DNA of 64,000 nt from assembly GCF_014256275.1 (NCBI RefSeq), contig NZ_JACCFE010000002.1, positions 6,821,501 through 6,885,500 of the forward strand, given 5' to 3'. A program made the position numbers and the translations under genes. The notes beneath the pieces are model-generated. The model worked only from the letters and a program-made list of their open reading frames with translations, was not told where the DNA came from and ran no database searches. Position 1 is the first letter of the stretch, and each line of letters starts with the position of its first letter. Shown here piece after piece: positions 25,005 through 35,700 of the stretch. Source of the stretch: Rhodococcus sp. 4CII (GTDB taxonomy: Bacteria; Actinomycetota; Actinomycetes; Mycobacteriales; Mycobacteriaceae).

Positions 25005-25831
25005 GTCCGAGTCTGGACGGCAAGGCGGCCGTCGTGACCGGGGCGGCCAGGGGCATCGGCCGGGCGTGCGCGGTGGCGTTGGCCGCCGGGGGTGCGGACC
25101 TGATGCTCGTGGATGTCGCGCGGAATCTGCCGGGTGTTCCGTACCCACTCGGTTCACCGAGCCAGCTCGAGTACACCGCCGAGTTGTGTCGCACCCAAGG
25201 GGTCTCGGTGCTGACGAGCGCGGTCGACGTGCGCGTGCTGGGCGAGGTCAGGGACGCGGTGGACGCCGCACACGAACGGTTCGGCCACATCGACATTCTC
25301 GTCAACAACGCCGGGATCGCGGCGCCCTCGGGGAAACTGGCACATGAGATCGAAGAGGGCGAGTGGCAGTTGATGCTCGACGTCGATCTTTCCGGCGCAT
25401 GGCGCACGATCGCCGTCGCCGGAAAGATCATGGTCACGCAGCGCAGCGGCAGCATCATCAACATCTCGTCGACAGCGGGCATCGTCGGTTACCGCCGCTT
25501 CGCAGGGTATGTGGCTGCCAAGCACGGATTGATCGGACTGACGAAGGCCGTCGCGCTCGACTATGCCCCGAGCGGGGTCCGGGTGAACGCCCTGTGTCCT
25601 GGTTCGGTGCGCGACAGTCCCGCGTTCGAGGGCAGGATGCTGGCCGAGATCGCGCGCTCGCTCGGTCTGGAGGTGGATGAGCATGAATCCGTGTTCGTGC
25701 AGTCGCAGCCGATCAACGCGCTCATCGAACCCGAGGACGTCGCATCCGCTGCGCGATGGCTCGCCTCCGACGACTCGCGGCGTATCACCGGCACTGTCGT
25801 GACGGTGGACGGCGGGTTCACGGCGCGATGA
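25001..25831 (+). CDS. Mycofactocin-type short-chain dehydrogenase/reductase
   Basis: An SDR of 276 residues: TGAARGIGRAC (cofactor loop, residues 13-23), NNAG (102-105), Ser157 in NISSTAG, Tyr170 and Lys174 in YVAAKHG. Between strand 2 and helix 3 there is an insert, RNLPGVPYPLGSPSQLEY, that is characteristic of the mycofactocin-coupled SDR subfamily, in which the nicotinamide cofactor is tightly held and recycled by the redox peptide mycofactocin instead of exchanging freely. Substrates of this group are alcohols or carbonyls. Here the enzyme sits between a thioesterase and an NRPS protein, so it may oxidise or reduce an amino-acid or acyl building block. ATG 25001 overlaps the thioesterase stop. 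No mycofactocin biosynthesis genes are in the window. Confidence 0.88.
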   Translation: MSPSLDGKAAVVTGAARGIGRACAVALAAGGADLMLVDVARNLPGVPYPLGSPSQLEYTAELCRTQGVSVLTSAVDVRVLGEVRDAVDAAHERFGHIDILVNNAGIAAPSGKLAHEIEEGEWQLMLDVDLSGAWRTIAVAGKIMVTQRSGSIINISSTAGIVGYRRFAGYVAAKHGLIGLTKAVALDYAPSGVRVNALCPGSVRDSPAFEGRMLAEIARSLGLEVDEHESVFVQSQPINALIEPEDVASAARWLASDDSRRITGTVVTVDGGFTAR

Positions 25832-25860
25832 CGGCGGGTCGAGAGGTGGCACTTCGGCGC

Positions 25861-25895
25861 TTATGATGGGGAGCGTTTTTCGGTAGAATCTCCCT
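25861..25895 (+). promoter_or_regulatory. Candidate leaderless promoter of the small NRPS gene
   Basis: TTATGA (25861-25866) and TAGAAT (25884-25889) are separated by 17 bp. The ATG of the NRPS gene begins 6 nt after the -10 hexamer, so transcription would start at or within a base or two of the start codon. There is no ribosome binding site before the ATG, and an in-frame TAG at 25884 rules out an earlier start. Leaderless mRNAs are common in actinobacteria. Confidence 0.5.
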
Positions 25896-28799
25896 ATGCA
25901 CCAATCCCATTGGGGTCGGGCTGGGCTGGCGCGCACGGCGTACGGCCATGCGCAGTCGGTGCGAATAACCAGCGGTGTCGATCCCGATGCGACAGCAGCG
26001 GTGCTGGAGTCCGCGAGTGCCCGATGGTGGGGGGATGAGGTTGCGGCCCCGCGCTTGTGGATCGAACGGGTGGACGGATCTGCCGCGGATGCCGCCGCAC
26101 GGTGTCGTCGAGAACGCGAGTTGCGGCGGCCGGTCGGCACGAACGGGCGCGGGGTCCGGGCCGTCCTGCTGCTTTACTCGGACGGAGTGGCCGACCTGGT
26201 TCTCGCAGCGGACCGCCGGGATCTGGATGCGACGTCGCTCGCCACGATGAGTGACGTCCTGACCGGCGACCTGGATGTCGAAGCCGTATCGGCGGGGCCG
26301 CTCGGCGAGCACCATGACGGCGAAGCCCTCGATTCGTTGCCGTCGGCGAGTGCGGGACGCCATCGATTCCCCTGGGCTGCAGTCGAACAGCGCTCCGGAC
26401 CGGCGTCCTACGCGTTTGCGCTGGGGCGAATCGATGGGGATGTCACTGCCACGATCATCGTCGCTGCCGCATTGGTCCTGGGCCGGTACGAGCATCGTGA
26501 CACCGTGCGAGTGGCGGCATGGTGCGAGGATCGAGATCGCCCGCCGCGGGTCCTGGGCAGTTTCTGGCACTGCACGGTGCAGACGGTCGACTGCTCCGAA
26601 AACGCTGTGCTGCAGGAGGTCCTCCGCAGTGCGATCGACTCGCTCGATCAGGACGCTCGCGCTCCCCTGGACACGGACGCTGCCTACGGTCCGCGCGGCA
26701 TTCGTGCGGTCGGAGTCGGTGTGCTGGGTACCTCCGGGACGTTCCCCCGGGTCGCCCGGGACTGGCTGGCGTGCCAGTCCGCACCGCTTCCGCTGACCCT
26801 GGCTCCCGTCGTCGACGCCACCGGCGCAGTCGTGCTCCAGCTACATCGTCAGCAGGACGTGGTGGACGACGAGGCTGCACAGCAGTTCGGGCGGCACGTA
26901 ATGCAGATGTGTCATCAGATGCGCGGCGCGGGGACGGACGTTCGCGTCGGCGACCTTCCCATGGGGGAACAGATGGATTCCGGGGTGGGTCTCGAGGTGG
27001 TCGCGCCGGCCGTCCCAGGTCCCGGTCGGATCGAGGCGTTGTTCCGGGCTCGCGCGAAGGAGCAGCCCGATGCGATTGCCGTGGTGCACGGTCATCGTCA
27101 GCTCACGTATGCCGAACTCGACGAACAGTCGCGGTGGTCGGCAGCCGGCCTCCGGATGTGCGGCATCCGCCCGGGTGACCGCGTCGGTATCTGCCTGGAT
27201 CGGTCCGTGGAGTTGATCGTCGCCATGCTGTCGGTGCTCGACGTGGGTGCGACGTACGTCCCGATGGATGTGCGGCATCCCGCGGACCGGCTCGCGTACA
27301 CCGCTGACGACGCCGACGTGCAACTGGTCGTCACCGAGGTCGAGGACCCGTTGTGGAGCAGCGAGATTCGGGTGATCTCACCGGGGGAGCTGGCATCGAC
27401 CGGAGACGACGCCACGGATACGGACGGGGACGGGGACGGGCTCGACGCGGACGCAGCGGCTTACGTGATCTACACGTCCGGATCCACCGGTCGGCCGAAG
27501 GGTGTGATGATTCCGCACCGCGCTGTGTTGGCGCTTTTCGCGGCCACTACTGCGGACCTTCGTCTCGGCCGCGAGGACACCTGGTCGATGTTCCACTCGT
27601 CCGCCTTCGACTTCTCGGTCTGGGAGATTTGGGGTGCGCTGCTCACGGGAGCGCGACTCGTCATCGTGCCCTACTGGATTTCTCGGTCGCCGGTCGAATT
27701 CCACGCACTGCTCGCGGACGAGCGGGTGAGTGTCCTGAGTCAAACCCCCTCGGCCTTCGCGCAACTCGCGGAGGCCGACCGCGAGCTCGATCGGCTCGAT
27801 GCGCTGCGCCTGGTCGTCTTCGGTGGCGAGTCGCTCGATGCGCGGGCGCTTCTGCCCTGGATGGACCGGTATCCGGAGTCGGGATGCCGACTAGTCGACA
27901 TGTACGGAACAACGGAGACGACCGTGCACGTCACGGCGCACACCGTGACACGCGGAGACGCCGTGGCCGGCACCCGGGTGGTGGGACGGCCGCTGCCCGG
28001 TTGGTACGTGTTCGTGCTCGACGAACGAGGACGACCGGTTCCGCGGGGTGTGGACGGCGAAATATATGTCGGCGGTGCGGGGGTCGCGCTCGGGTATCTC
28101 CGCCGGCCCGAGCTCACCGCGGAGCGTTTTCTCCGCGTGCCGTCGTGCGGGAACCGAAGGTTGTACCGAACCGGAGATCTGGGTCGACTCCGTCGCGACG
28201 GCACGCTCGAACACCTCGGCCGGTTGGACACTCAGGTGCAGATCCGCGGCTTCCGGGTCGAACTCGGTGAGGTGCGCAGTGTGCTGCTCGACGATCCGGC
28301 CGTCGTCGATGCGGCGGTGGTATCCAGTGGAAGTGAGGGCGCGCCGGGCGGCTTCGGTCTCGACGCATATGTGGTTCTCTCGGGCGAGAACGGCAAACCG
28401 ATTCGGCAGCGGGCCCAGAGGTTCCTTCCGGAGTACATGCTGCCGCGCACCATCACAGTGGTCGACGCCCTTCCCCTCACGATCAACGGCAAGCTCGATG
28501 TGGCCCGTCTTCCCGAACCCGATCGGCCCGCGCCGCGCTCTCCGGCGCCGCATGTATCCACTCCGGGTGGACTGGCCGAAAGGCTCACCGATATCTGGGA
28601 ATCGGTGCTGGGGGTGCCGGTCGCTGCCGACGACAACCTCTTCGAGCTCGGCGGTAACTCGTTGTGCGCCATCAAAGCCGACAGCATGATGCGCCGTCAG
28701 GGGTTGCCGGTGCTTCCGATGCGGGAACTGTATCTGCACCCGAGTATCAGTGGCATCTGTGCCACCCTCGACAGGCTCTACGCGCCGCCCGACAGATAG
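25896..28799 (+). CDS. Stand-alone NRPS protein: degenerate C domain, Thr-type A domain, carrier protein
   Basis: A protein of 967 residues. Residues 1-385 resemble a condensation domain, but where the active HHxxxDG is expected it has AADRRDLDATS (near residue 113), so it is almost certainly inactive. Residues 390-875 are an adenylation domain with intact motifs: YVIYTSGSTGRPKG (A3), FDFSVWE (A4), DMYGTTETTVHV (A5), YRTGDL (A7), QIRGFRVELGEV (A8) and NGKLD with the catalytic lysine (A10). My manual specificity code is D-F-W-S-V-G-M-V-H, close to the threonine code and identical to module 5 of the giant NRPS. A carrier domain follows (FELGGNSL, Ser921 for phosphopantetheine). There is no thioesterase. 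It ends tail to tail with the giant gene, overlapping by 22 bp. I infer that it loads an amino acid for use in trans. Confidence 0.9.
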   Translation: MHQSHWGRAGLARTAYGHAQSVRITSGVDPDATAAVLESASARWWGDEVAAPRLWIERVDGSAADAAARCRRERELRRPVGTNGRGVRAVLLLYSDGVADLVLAADRRDLDATSLATMSDVLTGDLDVEAVSAGPLGEHHDGEALDSLPSASAGRHRFPWAAVEQRSGPASYAFALGRIDGDVTATIIVAAALVLGRYEHRDTVRVAAWCEDRDRPPRVLGSFWHCTVQTVDCSENAVLQEVLRSAIDSLDQDARAPLDTDAAYGPRGIRAVGVGVLGTSGTFPRVARDWLACQSAPLPLTLAPVVDATGAVVLQLHRQQDVVDDEAAQQFGRHVMQMCHQMRGAGTDVRVGDLPMGEQMDSGVGLEVVAPAVPGPGRIEALFRARAKEQPDAIAVVHGHRQLTYAELDEQSRWSAAGLRMCGIRPGDRVGICLDRSVELIVAMLSVLDVGATYVPMDVRHPADRLAYTADDADVQLVVTEVEDPLWSSEIRVISPGELASTGDDATDTDGDGDGLDADAAAYVIYTSGSTGRPKGVMIPHRAVLALFAATTADLRLGREDTWSMFHSSAFDFSVWEIWGALLTGARLVIVPYWISRSPVEFHALLADERVSVLSQTPSAFAQLAEADRELDRLDALRLVVFGGESLDARALLPWMDRYPESGCRLVDMYGTTETTVHVTAHTVTRGDAVAGTRVVGRPLPGWYVFVLDERGRPVPRGVDGEIYVGGAGVALGYLRRPELTAERFLRVPSCGNRRLYRTGDLGRLRRDGTLEHLGRLDTQVQIRGFRVELGEVRSVLLDDPAVVDAAVVSSGSEGAPGGFGLDAYVVLSGENGKPIRQRAQRFLPEYMLPRTITVVDALPLTINGKLDVARLPEPDRPAPRSPAPHVSTPGGLAERLTDIWESVLGVPVAADDNLFELGGNSLCAIKADSMMRRQGLPVLPMRELYLHPSISGICATLDRLYAPPDR

Positions 28800-31700
28800 G
28801 CGTCGACGATCGGGCCGATCTGCAGTGCGGGTTCGGGTTGCATCATGTCGTTGTGAGCGCACGGCACCCGCTGTTCACGGATGTTTCCGGTGATCGAGGG
28901 TCGCCAGGCGTCGAGGGCTGCGTCCGTTCCCGGCGTCGTTTTCGCGGCGGTGAAGAAGAGCACGTCCCCGTCGAAAACCTCGGGCGTGAAGCGAGCCAGC
29001 ATACGAGACGAGCGTTCGTATCCCTCGTTGATCCGGCGCAGGTGCTCGGGTGTCAGAGCCGCCGCAGGCCCGTACACCTCTTCGACGACTTCTGCTGCTC
29101 GCGCGTAGGTCAGCTCGCCGTCGTCATTCGTTCCGGCGTCGACGCCGAGACCTTCGAGGAGCTGACCGATACCCAGCTGCGCTGGTGGTGTGTCGTCCGC
29201 GTTCCCGGGGTAGCTGTCGAGGAGGACGAGGGAGGCGACGTCGTCGCCGTCGCGGCGCAGCTCCGTCGCCACCGCGTAGGCGATGGTCCCGCCCAGCGAC
29301 CATCCGAGGAGATGGTACGGACCCGCCGATTGGACAGTCCTGATTTCCGCGACGTAGTGGTGGGCCAGATCTTCGATCGAATCGAACTCCGGTCCACCGC
29401 CGATCGACGGCAATTGCAGACCGTATACGGGTCGACCCGGTGAGAGGTGGCGCACCAACGCCGTGTACGCCCATGCCAGACCGATTCCGGCGTGCACACA
29501 GAACAGTGGTTGTCCGGTGCCGGTCGGACGCAGCGGCACCAGTACCCGTAGTGCCTCGTCCACCGTGTCCGGTGCGGATCGCGCGTCGATCCGTGCGGCC
29601 AGCCCGGCCGGGGTGGGATCGAGAAACAGAGCCTGTAATGGGACTGTGCGACCGAGCCGCTCCTGCAGGGCGGTGAGCGCCCGGGTCGCCGTCAAGGAGG
29701 TACCGCCGAGGGCGAAGAAGTCGTCGTCGGCACCTATCCTCACGGACCGTCCCTGCTCGGTGCCGAGGACCTCCGCGAAAGCATCAACCACGTCGCGCTC
29801 CACCGATGTCCGAGGTGGACGGAATGCTGCTGTGCGAGAATGGAACTCTGGCTCGGGCAGGGCGGCACGATCCAGCTTTCCGGCGGGGGTCAACGGGACG
29901 TGTTCGAGCCTGACGAAGGCCGCCGGAACCATGTGCGCGGGCAGCCGCCGGGACAGGTACTCCTCGAGGTTCTCGGCGTCGACGGTGGAACCGGGACGGG
30001 CAACGACGTAGGTGACCAGCACGGTGTCTCCGCCCGGGGCGGGCCGGCCGAGTGTGACGGCGAAATCCACGTCCCGCCGAGCTGTCAGTGCGGAATCGAT
30101 CTCGCCCGGTTCGATCCGGAATCCCCGGACCTTGATCTGGAAGTCGGTGCGACCGAGATGCTCGAGCGAGCCGTCGGGGAGCTTGCGCACCAGATCCCCC
30201 GTGCGATACATCCGTTCACCCACGCCGGCGAACGGACAGGCGACGAAGTTCCGTGCGGTCTCGGCCCGTCGCCCGTGGTATCCACGGGCGAGCCCGGGCC
30301 CGGCGAGGTACAGCTCGCCGGGCGTTCCCGATGGGACGGGATGCAGCCGGCTGTCGAGTACCGCGACAACGAATCCCAGGGCAGGATGGCCGATGGAGAC
30401 CCGGTCGCCCGGAGTCAGCTGTTCGCTGATGTGCGACATGATCGTCGTCTCGGTAGGGCCGTAGGCGTTGAACATGCGCCGGCCTGGTGCCCAGCGCGCG
30501 GCCAGCCCTGGAGGGCACGGCTCGCCCGCGACAATCAGGACCCGCAGTGATTCGAGACCACCGGGCTCGAGGGAAGCGAGCGCGGTCGGGGTGATGAAGG
30601 CGTGACTGACCCGGGCGCCGTCTAGGAGCCGGGTCAGTTCTGGTCCGCCATAGGTCAGGGGCGGCACGATCACGACGTGAGCGCCGGCGCAGAATGCCAT
30701 CGTCAACTCGAAGATCGATGCGTCGAAGCTGGGTGAGGCAAGGTGGGATACTCGTGCGCCGGTTGCGACCGTCAGCTGCGTGCGTTCGTGTTCGGCCAGA
30801 TTCGCCAGTCCGGTGTGGGTGAGCACGACGCCCTTCGGTGTCCCGGTCGACCCGGAGGTGTAGATCAGATACGCGGGATGGGCGAGCCTCAACGGAGCGA
30901 GCCGATCCGAATCAGCCAGGGCCGTACGATCATATGCGGAGAGGGAGTCCTCGAAGTCCGGGTCGTCGAGAATCAGCCAGGGCACCGTATCGGGGACGCG
31001 TGCCCGATACGTGGACGAGGTCACGCCCAGTATGGCTCCGCAATCCGTCAGCATGTGGTTGATGCGGTCGGCCGGGTACGTCGGGTCGACCGGCACCGGG
31101 GCGGCACCGGATTTCACTATCGACCACAGGGCCACAACCGACTCGATCGATCGTGGGAGAGCCGAAGCGACAAAGGTTTCCGGCCCTGCCCCGCGATCGA
31201 CCAGAAGTCGGGCCAGCTGACTGGAACGCTCGTCGAGTCGACGGTAGGTGATGTCGCGTCCGTCGCAACTCACGGCCACGGCATCGCCCCCCATCCGGGC
31301 CGCATCGGACAGCAGTTCCGGCCACGGCCGGGGATCCGGTCCCTGGGCGCCGACATCCGGTTCGCGCTCCACGGGGTCGACGATCTCGATGTCACCGACC
31401 GGCTGATCCGGGTCGTCGGCAACCGCTTCGAGGATGCGGATGAACCGCTCCGCGAACCCCGCGACCGTCGTGGAGTCGAACAGGTCGGTGGCATAGGTGA
31501 AGGCCGCAGCGATTCCCGAAGGTGCACCGCCGCTGTCGAACTCCTCGACGGCCAGGAGCTCGAGATCTTCCTTGGCGATCGCCGTCGCAACGTCGACGGC
31601 CTCGACCTCGACCTCGGGCAGGGTGAGGTGCGCGGGCCGGGCGGTGTTCTCGAACTCCAGTGACACCTGGAACAGCGGGGAGTGCGAGGTGGAACGAACC

Positions 31701-32749
31701 GGAGCCAAAGTCTCGACGAGTCGCTCGAACGGCAGGTCGGCATGGGTGAACGCGCCGAGATCGGTTTCGCGAGTGTGCGCGAGGAGATCGGTGAAGGTAC
31801 CGGCGGCCTCGACGCGAGTACGCAGGACGAGGGTGTTGACGAACATGCCGACCAGATCGTCTAGTGCCGGTTCCGGCCTGCCCGCGACCGCGGTACCGAT
31901 GGCGATGTCGGAGGTCCCGGTCAGCCGCGACAGCAGCGCGGCCAGTGCCGCGTGCACCGTCATGAACAGGGTGGTGTTTCGGTGATGTGCCATCGAGCGT
32001 AGGGCGCGATGCACGTCCGCGTCGATGCGGAACTCCCACCGGTCGCCGCGCAGGGTTCGCTGCTGTGGTCGTGGCCTGTCCGTGGGAAGGGGCAGAACCT
32101 CGGGCAGTCCGTCGAGCGTGCGCGTCCAGTACTCGAGCCGGCTCGCGAGCAGGCTGTGTGGGCCGGCCGGCGTCCCGAACAACTCGTTCTGACGGAGAGC
32201 ATAATCCGCGTACTGGACGGGGAGGGGTGACCAGCGGGGCGGCTCGTGACGCGTCCGGGCGGCGTAGGCGGTGACGAAGTCCCGGGTCAGCGGGGCCATC
32301 GACTGGCCGTCGGCGCCGATGTGGTGCAGGACGAGGACGAGGATGTGGTGTTCGGGCGCGAGACGGAGCAGCCGGCAGCGCAACGGGGGATCGGCGGTGA
32401 CGTCGAACCCCGTGGTCACGAACCGGAAGATGCGGGGCGTCAGGTCGTCGTCGGTGGCATTGACGATGTCGGCGTGCGGGACTGCATCCTCGGGAGGCAG
32501 CACGTGCTGGACGGGCTGTCCGTCGCGCAGCGGATAGATAGTGCGGAGCGCTTCGTGCCGTGCCACGACATCGGTGAGTGCCGCCGAGAGTGCGTCGGTG
32601 TCGAGCTCGCCGGTGAGTCGGAGCGTAACGGGAATGTTGTAGGCGGGCGAGGCGGTGTCGTACTGGTTGAGGAACCACATCCGGTGTTGTGCCGGTGAGA
32701 GGGGCAGTACGGGTGGGCGGGGTCCGGCAATCAATGGACGCGGGGGTTC
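28778..32749 (-). other. NRPS module 7: C, A, T, TE
   Basis: C domain with LHHIGADG near 32,315. A domain intact (YTSGSTGTPKG, GKLDRAAL near 29,875), manual code D-A-F-F-I-A-A-I-M, differing from module 1 at one position, so modules 1 and 7 may use similar residues. Carrier FFALGGTSL near 29,705. The terminal thioesterase has GWSLGG (nucleophile Ser) near 29,295 and a late PCAHNDMM with the catalytic His; it would release the peptide by hydrolysis or cyclisation. Confidence 0.87.
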
Positions 32750-35700
32750 ACCCGACCGTCGCGCCAGCTGGTGGGCGAGGGTGCGTGGCGTCGGGTTCTC
32801 GAACAGAGTGCGGACTCCGAGATCGGTGTTCAGGGCCGCATCGACGCGGGCGACCGCACGCGTGGCGTTGAGCGAGTTGCCGCCGGCGTCGAAGAAGTTG
32901 TCGTCGATGCCGACGTGGCCGACGCCGAGAACGACGGCGAAGACGTCCGCCACGATTTCTTCCACCGGTGTTGCGGCGCGGTGCGATCGGGGGGTGTTCG
33001 AGTCGAGCCGGGGCTCGGGAAGCGCGGAGCGGTCGAGCTTGCCGACGCGTGTCAACGGGATCTCGTCGATCGTCACGACGGTGGCGGGGACCATGTGCGA
33101 CGGCAGACGATCGGCCAGGTAGGTGCGCAGCTCGGCGGGCTGGGGGTCGGTGTCCTCGGCGGGCAGTACGTAGGAGACGAGCATCGCGTCTCCGGTAGGT
33201 CCCAGCCGGCTGACGGTGGCAGCGTAGGCGACCTCGGGATGCAGGGTGAGTGCGTTGTCGATCTCGCCCGGTTCGATGCGGAAACCGCGGATCTTCAACT
33301 GGAAGTCGCTCCGGCCGAGGTATTCGACGGCGAGGGCGTCGGATGTGCTGTCCCAGCGCACTATGTCACCGGTCCGGTACATCCGTTCGCCGGGTTCGCC
33401 GAAGGGGTTGGCGACGAACGACGCGGCGGTGAGTCCGGGACGCCGGTGATAACCTCGGGCGAGCCCGCCACCGGCGATGTAGAGCTCACCGGGAACACCG
33501 GCCGGGACCGGCTGCAACCGGTAGTCGAGGACGAGTTCGGCGACTCCGCGGATCGGGCCCCCCACTGTCACCGGGGATCCGACGGACATCGGCTCACTGA
33601 TACTGCACATCACGGTTGTTTCGGTCGGGCCGTAGCCGTTGCGCAGCCGGCGACCCGGGGCCCAACGGGAAACCAGACCGGGCGGGCACGCCTCGCCTCC
33701 GACCACCACATCGGTCAGGGAGTCGAGGTCTTCGGGATCGGTCGACGCCAGCGCCGCCGTGGGAACGAACGCGTGGGTGATCTGTTCGGAGGCCAGCAGC
33801 CGGGCCAGCTCGCTGCCGCCGTACACCGTCGGCGCGGTGATCACCATCGTTGCCCCCACCCCGAAGGCCAGCAGATAGTCGAAGATCGAACCGTCGAATG
33901 TGGGCGACGAGAAGTGCAGGACACGCGACCGTCGATCCGATCCCGTCAGGCCGGCCTGCGTTGCCGCGAGGGGCGCGAGTCCACGATGGCAGACCACCAC
34001 TCCCTTGGGAGTGCCGGTGGACCCTGAGGTGTAGACGAGGTAAGCGGGGTGATCTACCCGCAGCGGCATCCGCCGTTCGGAGTCGCCGACCGGGGTCGCG
34101 GGGTAGCGCCCGACCGTCGCGGTGACGTCCGGGTCGTCGAGGACGATCCATCGGACGGTAAGCGGCAAGCGGCTCCGATGGGCCTCGAGCGTGACACCGA
34201 GTGTGGAACCGGAATCGGCGAGCATGTGCTCGATCCGGGCGTCGGGATAGGTTACGTCGAGGGGCATGAAGGCCGCACCGGTCTTCACCACCGCCCAGGT
34301 CGCGACCACGGAGTCGATCGACCGGGGAATCGCGAGGGCAACGAACGACTCCGGGCCCGCTCCCTGCTCGACGAGTAGGCGCGCCAACCGATTCGATGTC
34401 TCGTCGAGCTCGCGGTAGGACACCATCCGACCGTCGTACGACAGTGCCGGTGCCGCAGGGTCGAACGCGGCCGCGTCGGCCAGTATGTCGGCGAATGTCC
34501 TGTCGGGCCCGGAGACATCACCACGCGCGGGAAGGAGTTCGCGCACCTCGGTGTCACTGAGCAGGTGCAGCCGAGCGAGTGGAAGATCCGGACGGGTGGC
34601 GATCGTCTCGAGCACGCGGATCACCTGCCGCGCGAGGGATTCGACCGTGGTGCGGTCGAGTGCGGCGGGAAGGTATTCGAACTTCAGGTGAAGTGCGATT
34701 CCCGCGGTTGCGGCGAGGGCGAGCGGGTAGTGGGTGGCGTCGGTGCCCCGGACGTCGGTGACGTGGAGGCCGGTGCTGTCGGGGGTGGTGGTGAGGGTGG
34801 TGGTGTCGAGGGGGTAGGACTCGAGGACGGTGAGGGTGTCGAAGGTGGCGGCGGGTCCGGTGGCGGTGTGGATGTCGGTGAGGCCGAGGTGGTGGTGGTC
34901 GAGGAGCTTGGTGTGGGTGGTGTGGGTGCGGTGGAGGAGGTCGGTGAGGGTGTCGGTGGGGTGGAGGGTGATGCGGACGGGGATGGTGTTGATGAACAGT
35001 CCGATCATCGTTTCGATGCCGGGGATGTGGGGTGGGCGTCCGGAGACGGTGGTGCCGAAGACGACGTCGTTGCGGTGGGTGTGGGTGGACAGGACGATGC
35101 CCCAGGCGGTGTGGAGGATGGTGTTGAGGGTGAGGTTCTGGTCGCGGGCCAGTGACCGCAGTGCCCCGGTGTGTTCCGCGTCCAGGGGGAGTACGAATTC
35201 CTCGGGGAAGGTGGGTCTTTGGGGGTCCGTCTCTCCACCCACGAGCAGTGTTGGTTCGTCGATGCCGTCGAGGGCTTTCTTCCAGGCGGTGATGCTGTCG
35301 GTGGTGTCGCGGTGGGTGAGCCAGGTGAGGTAGTCGCGGTAGGGGGTGGTGTGGGGGAGGTGGTGGTCGTTGCCGGTGGTGTAGAGGTGGAGCAGTTCGT
35401 GCAGGAGCAGGGGGGTGGACCAGCCGTCGAGGAGGATGTGGTGGTTGGTGATGGCGAGGCGGTGGTCGTCGGGGGTGAGGGTGATGAGGGTGAGGCGGAT
35501 CAGTGGGGGGTGAGTGAGGTCGAAGCGGGTGGTGCGGTCGGTGGTGAGGAGTTGGTCGGCGGTGGTGTTGCGGTGGTGGGGGTCGTGGGTGGTGAGGTCG
35601 TGGTGGGTGAAGGGCAGGTCGGTGTGGTCGGTGATGATTTGGGTGGGGGTGCCGTCGGGGGTGTGGGTGAAGGCGGCGCGGAGGTTGGGGTGGCGGTGCA

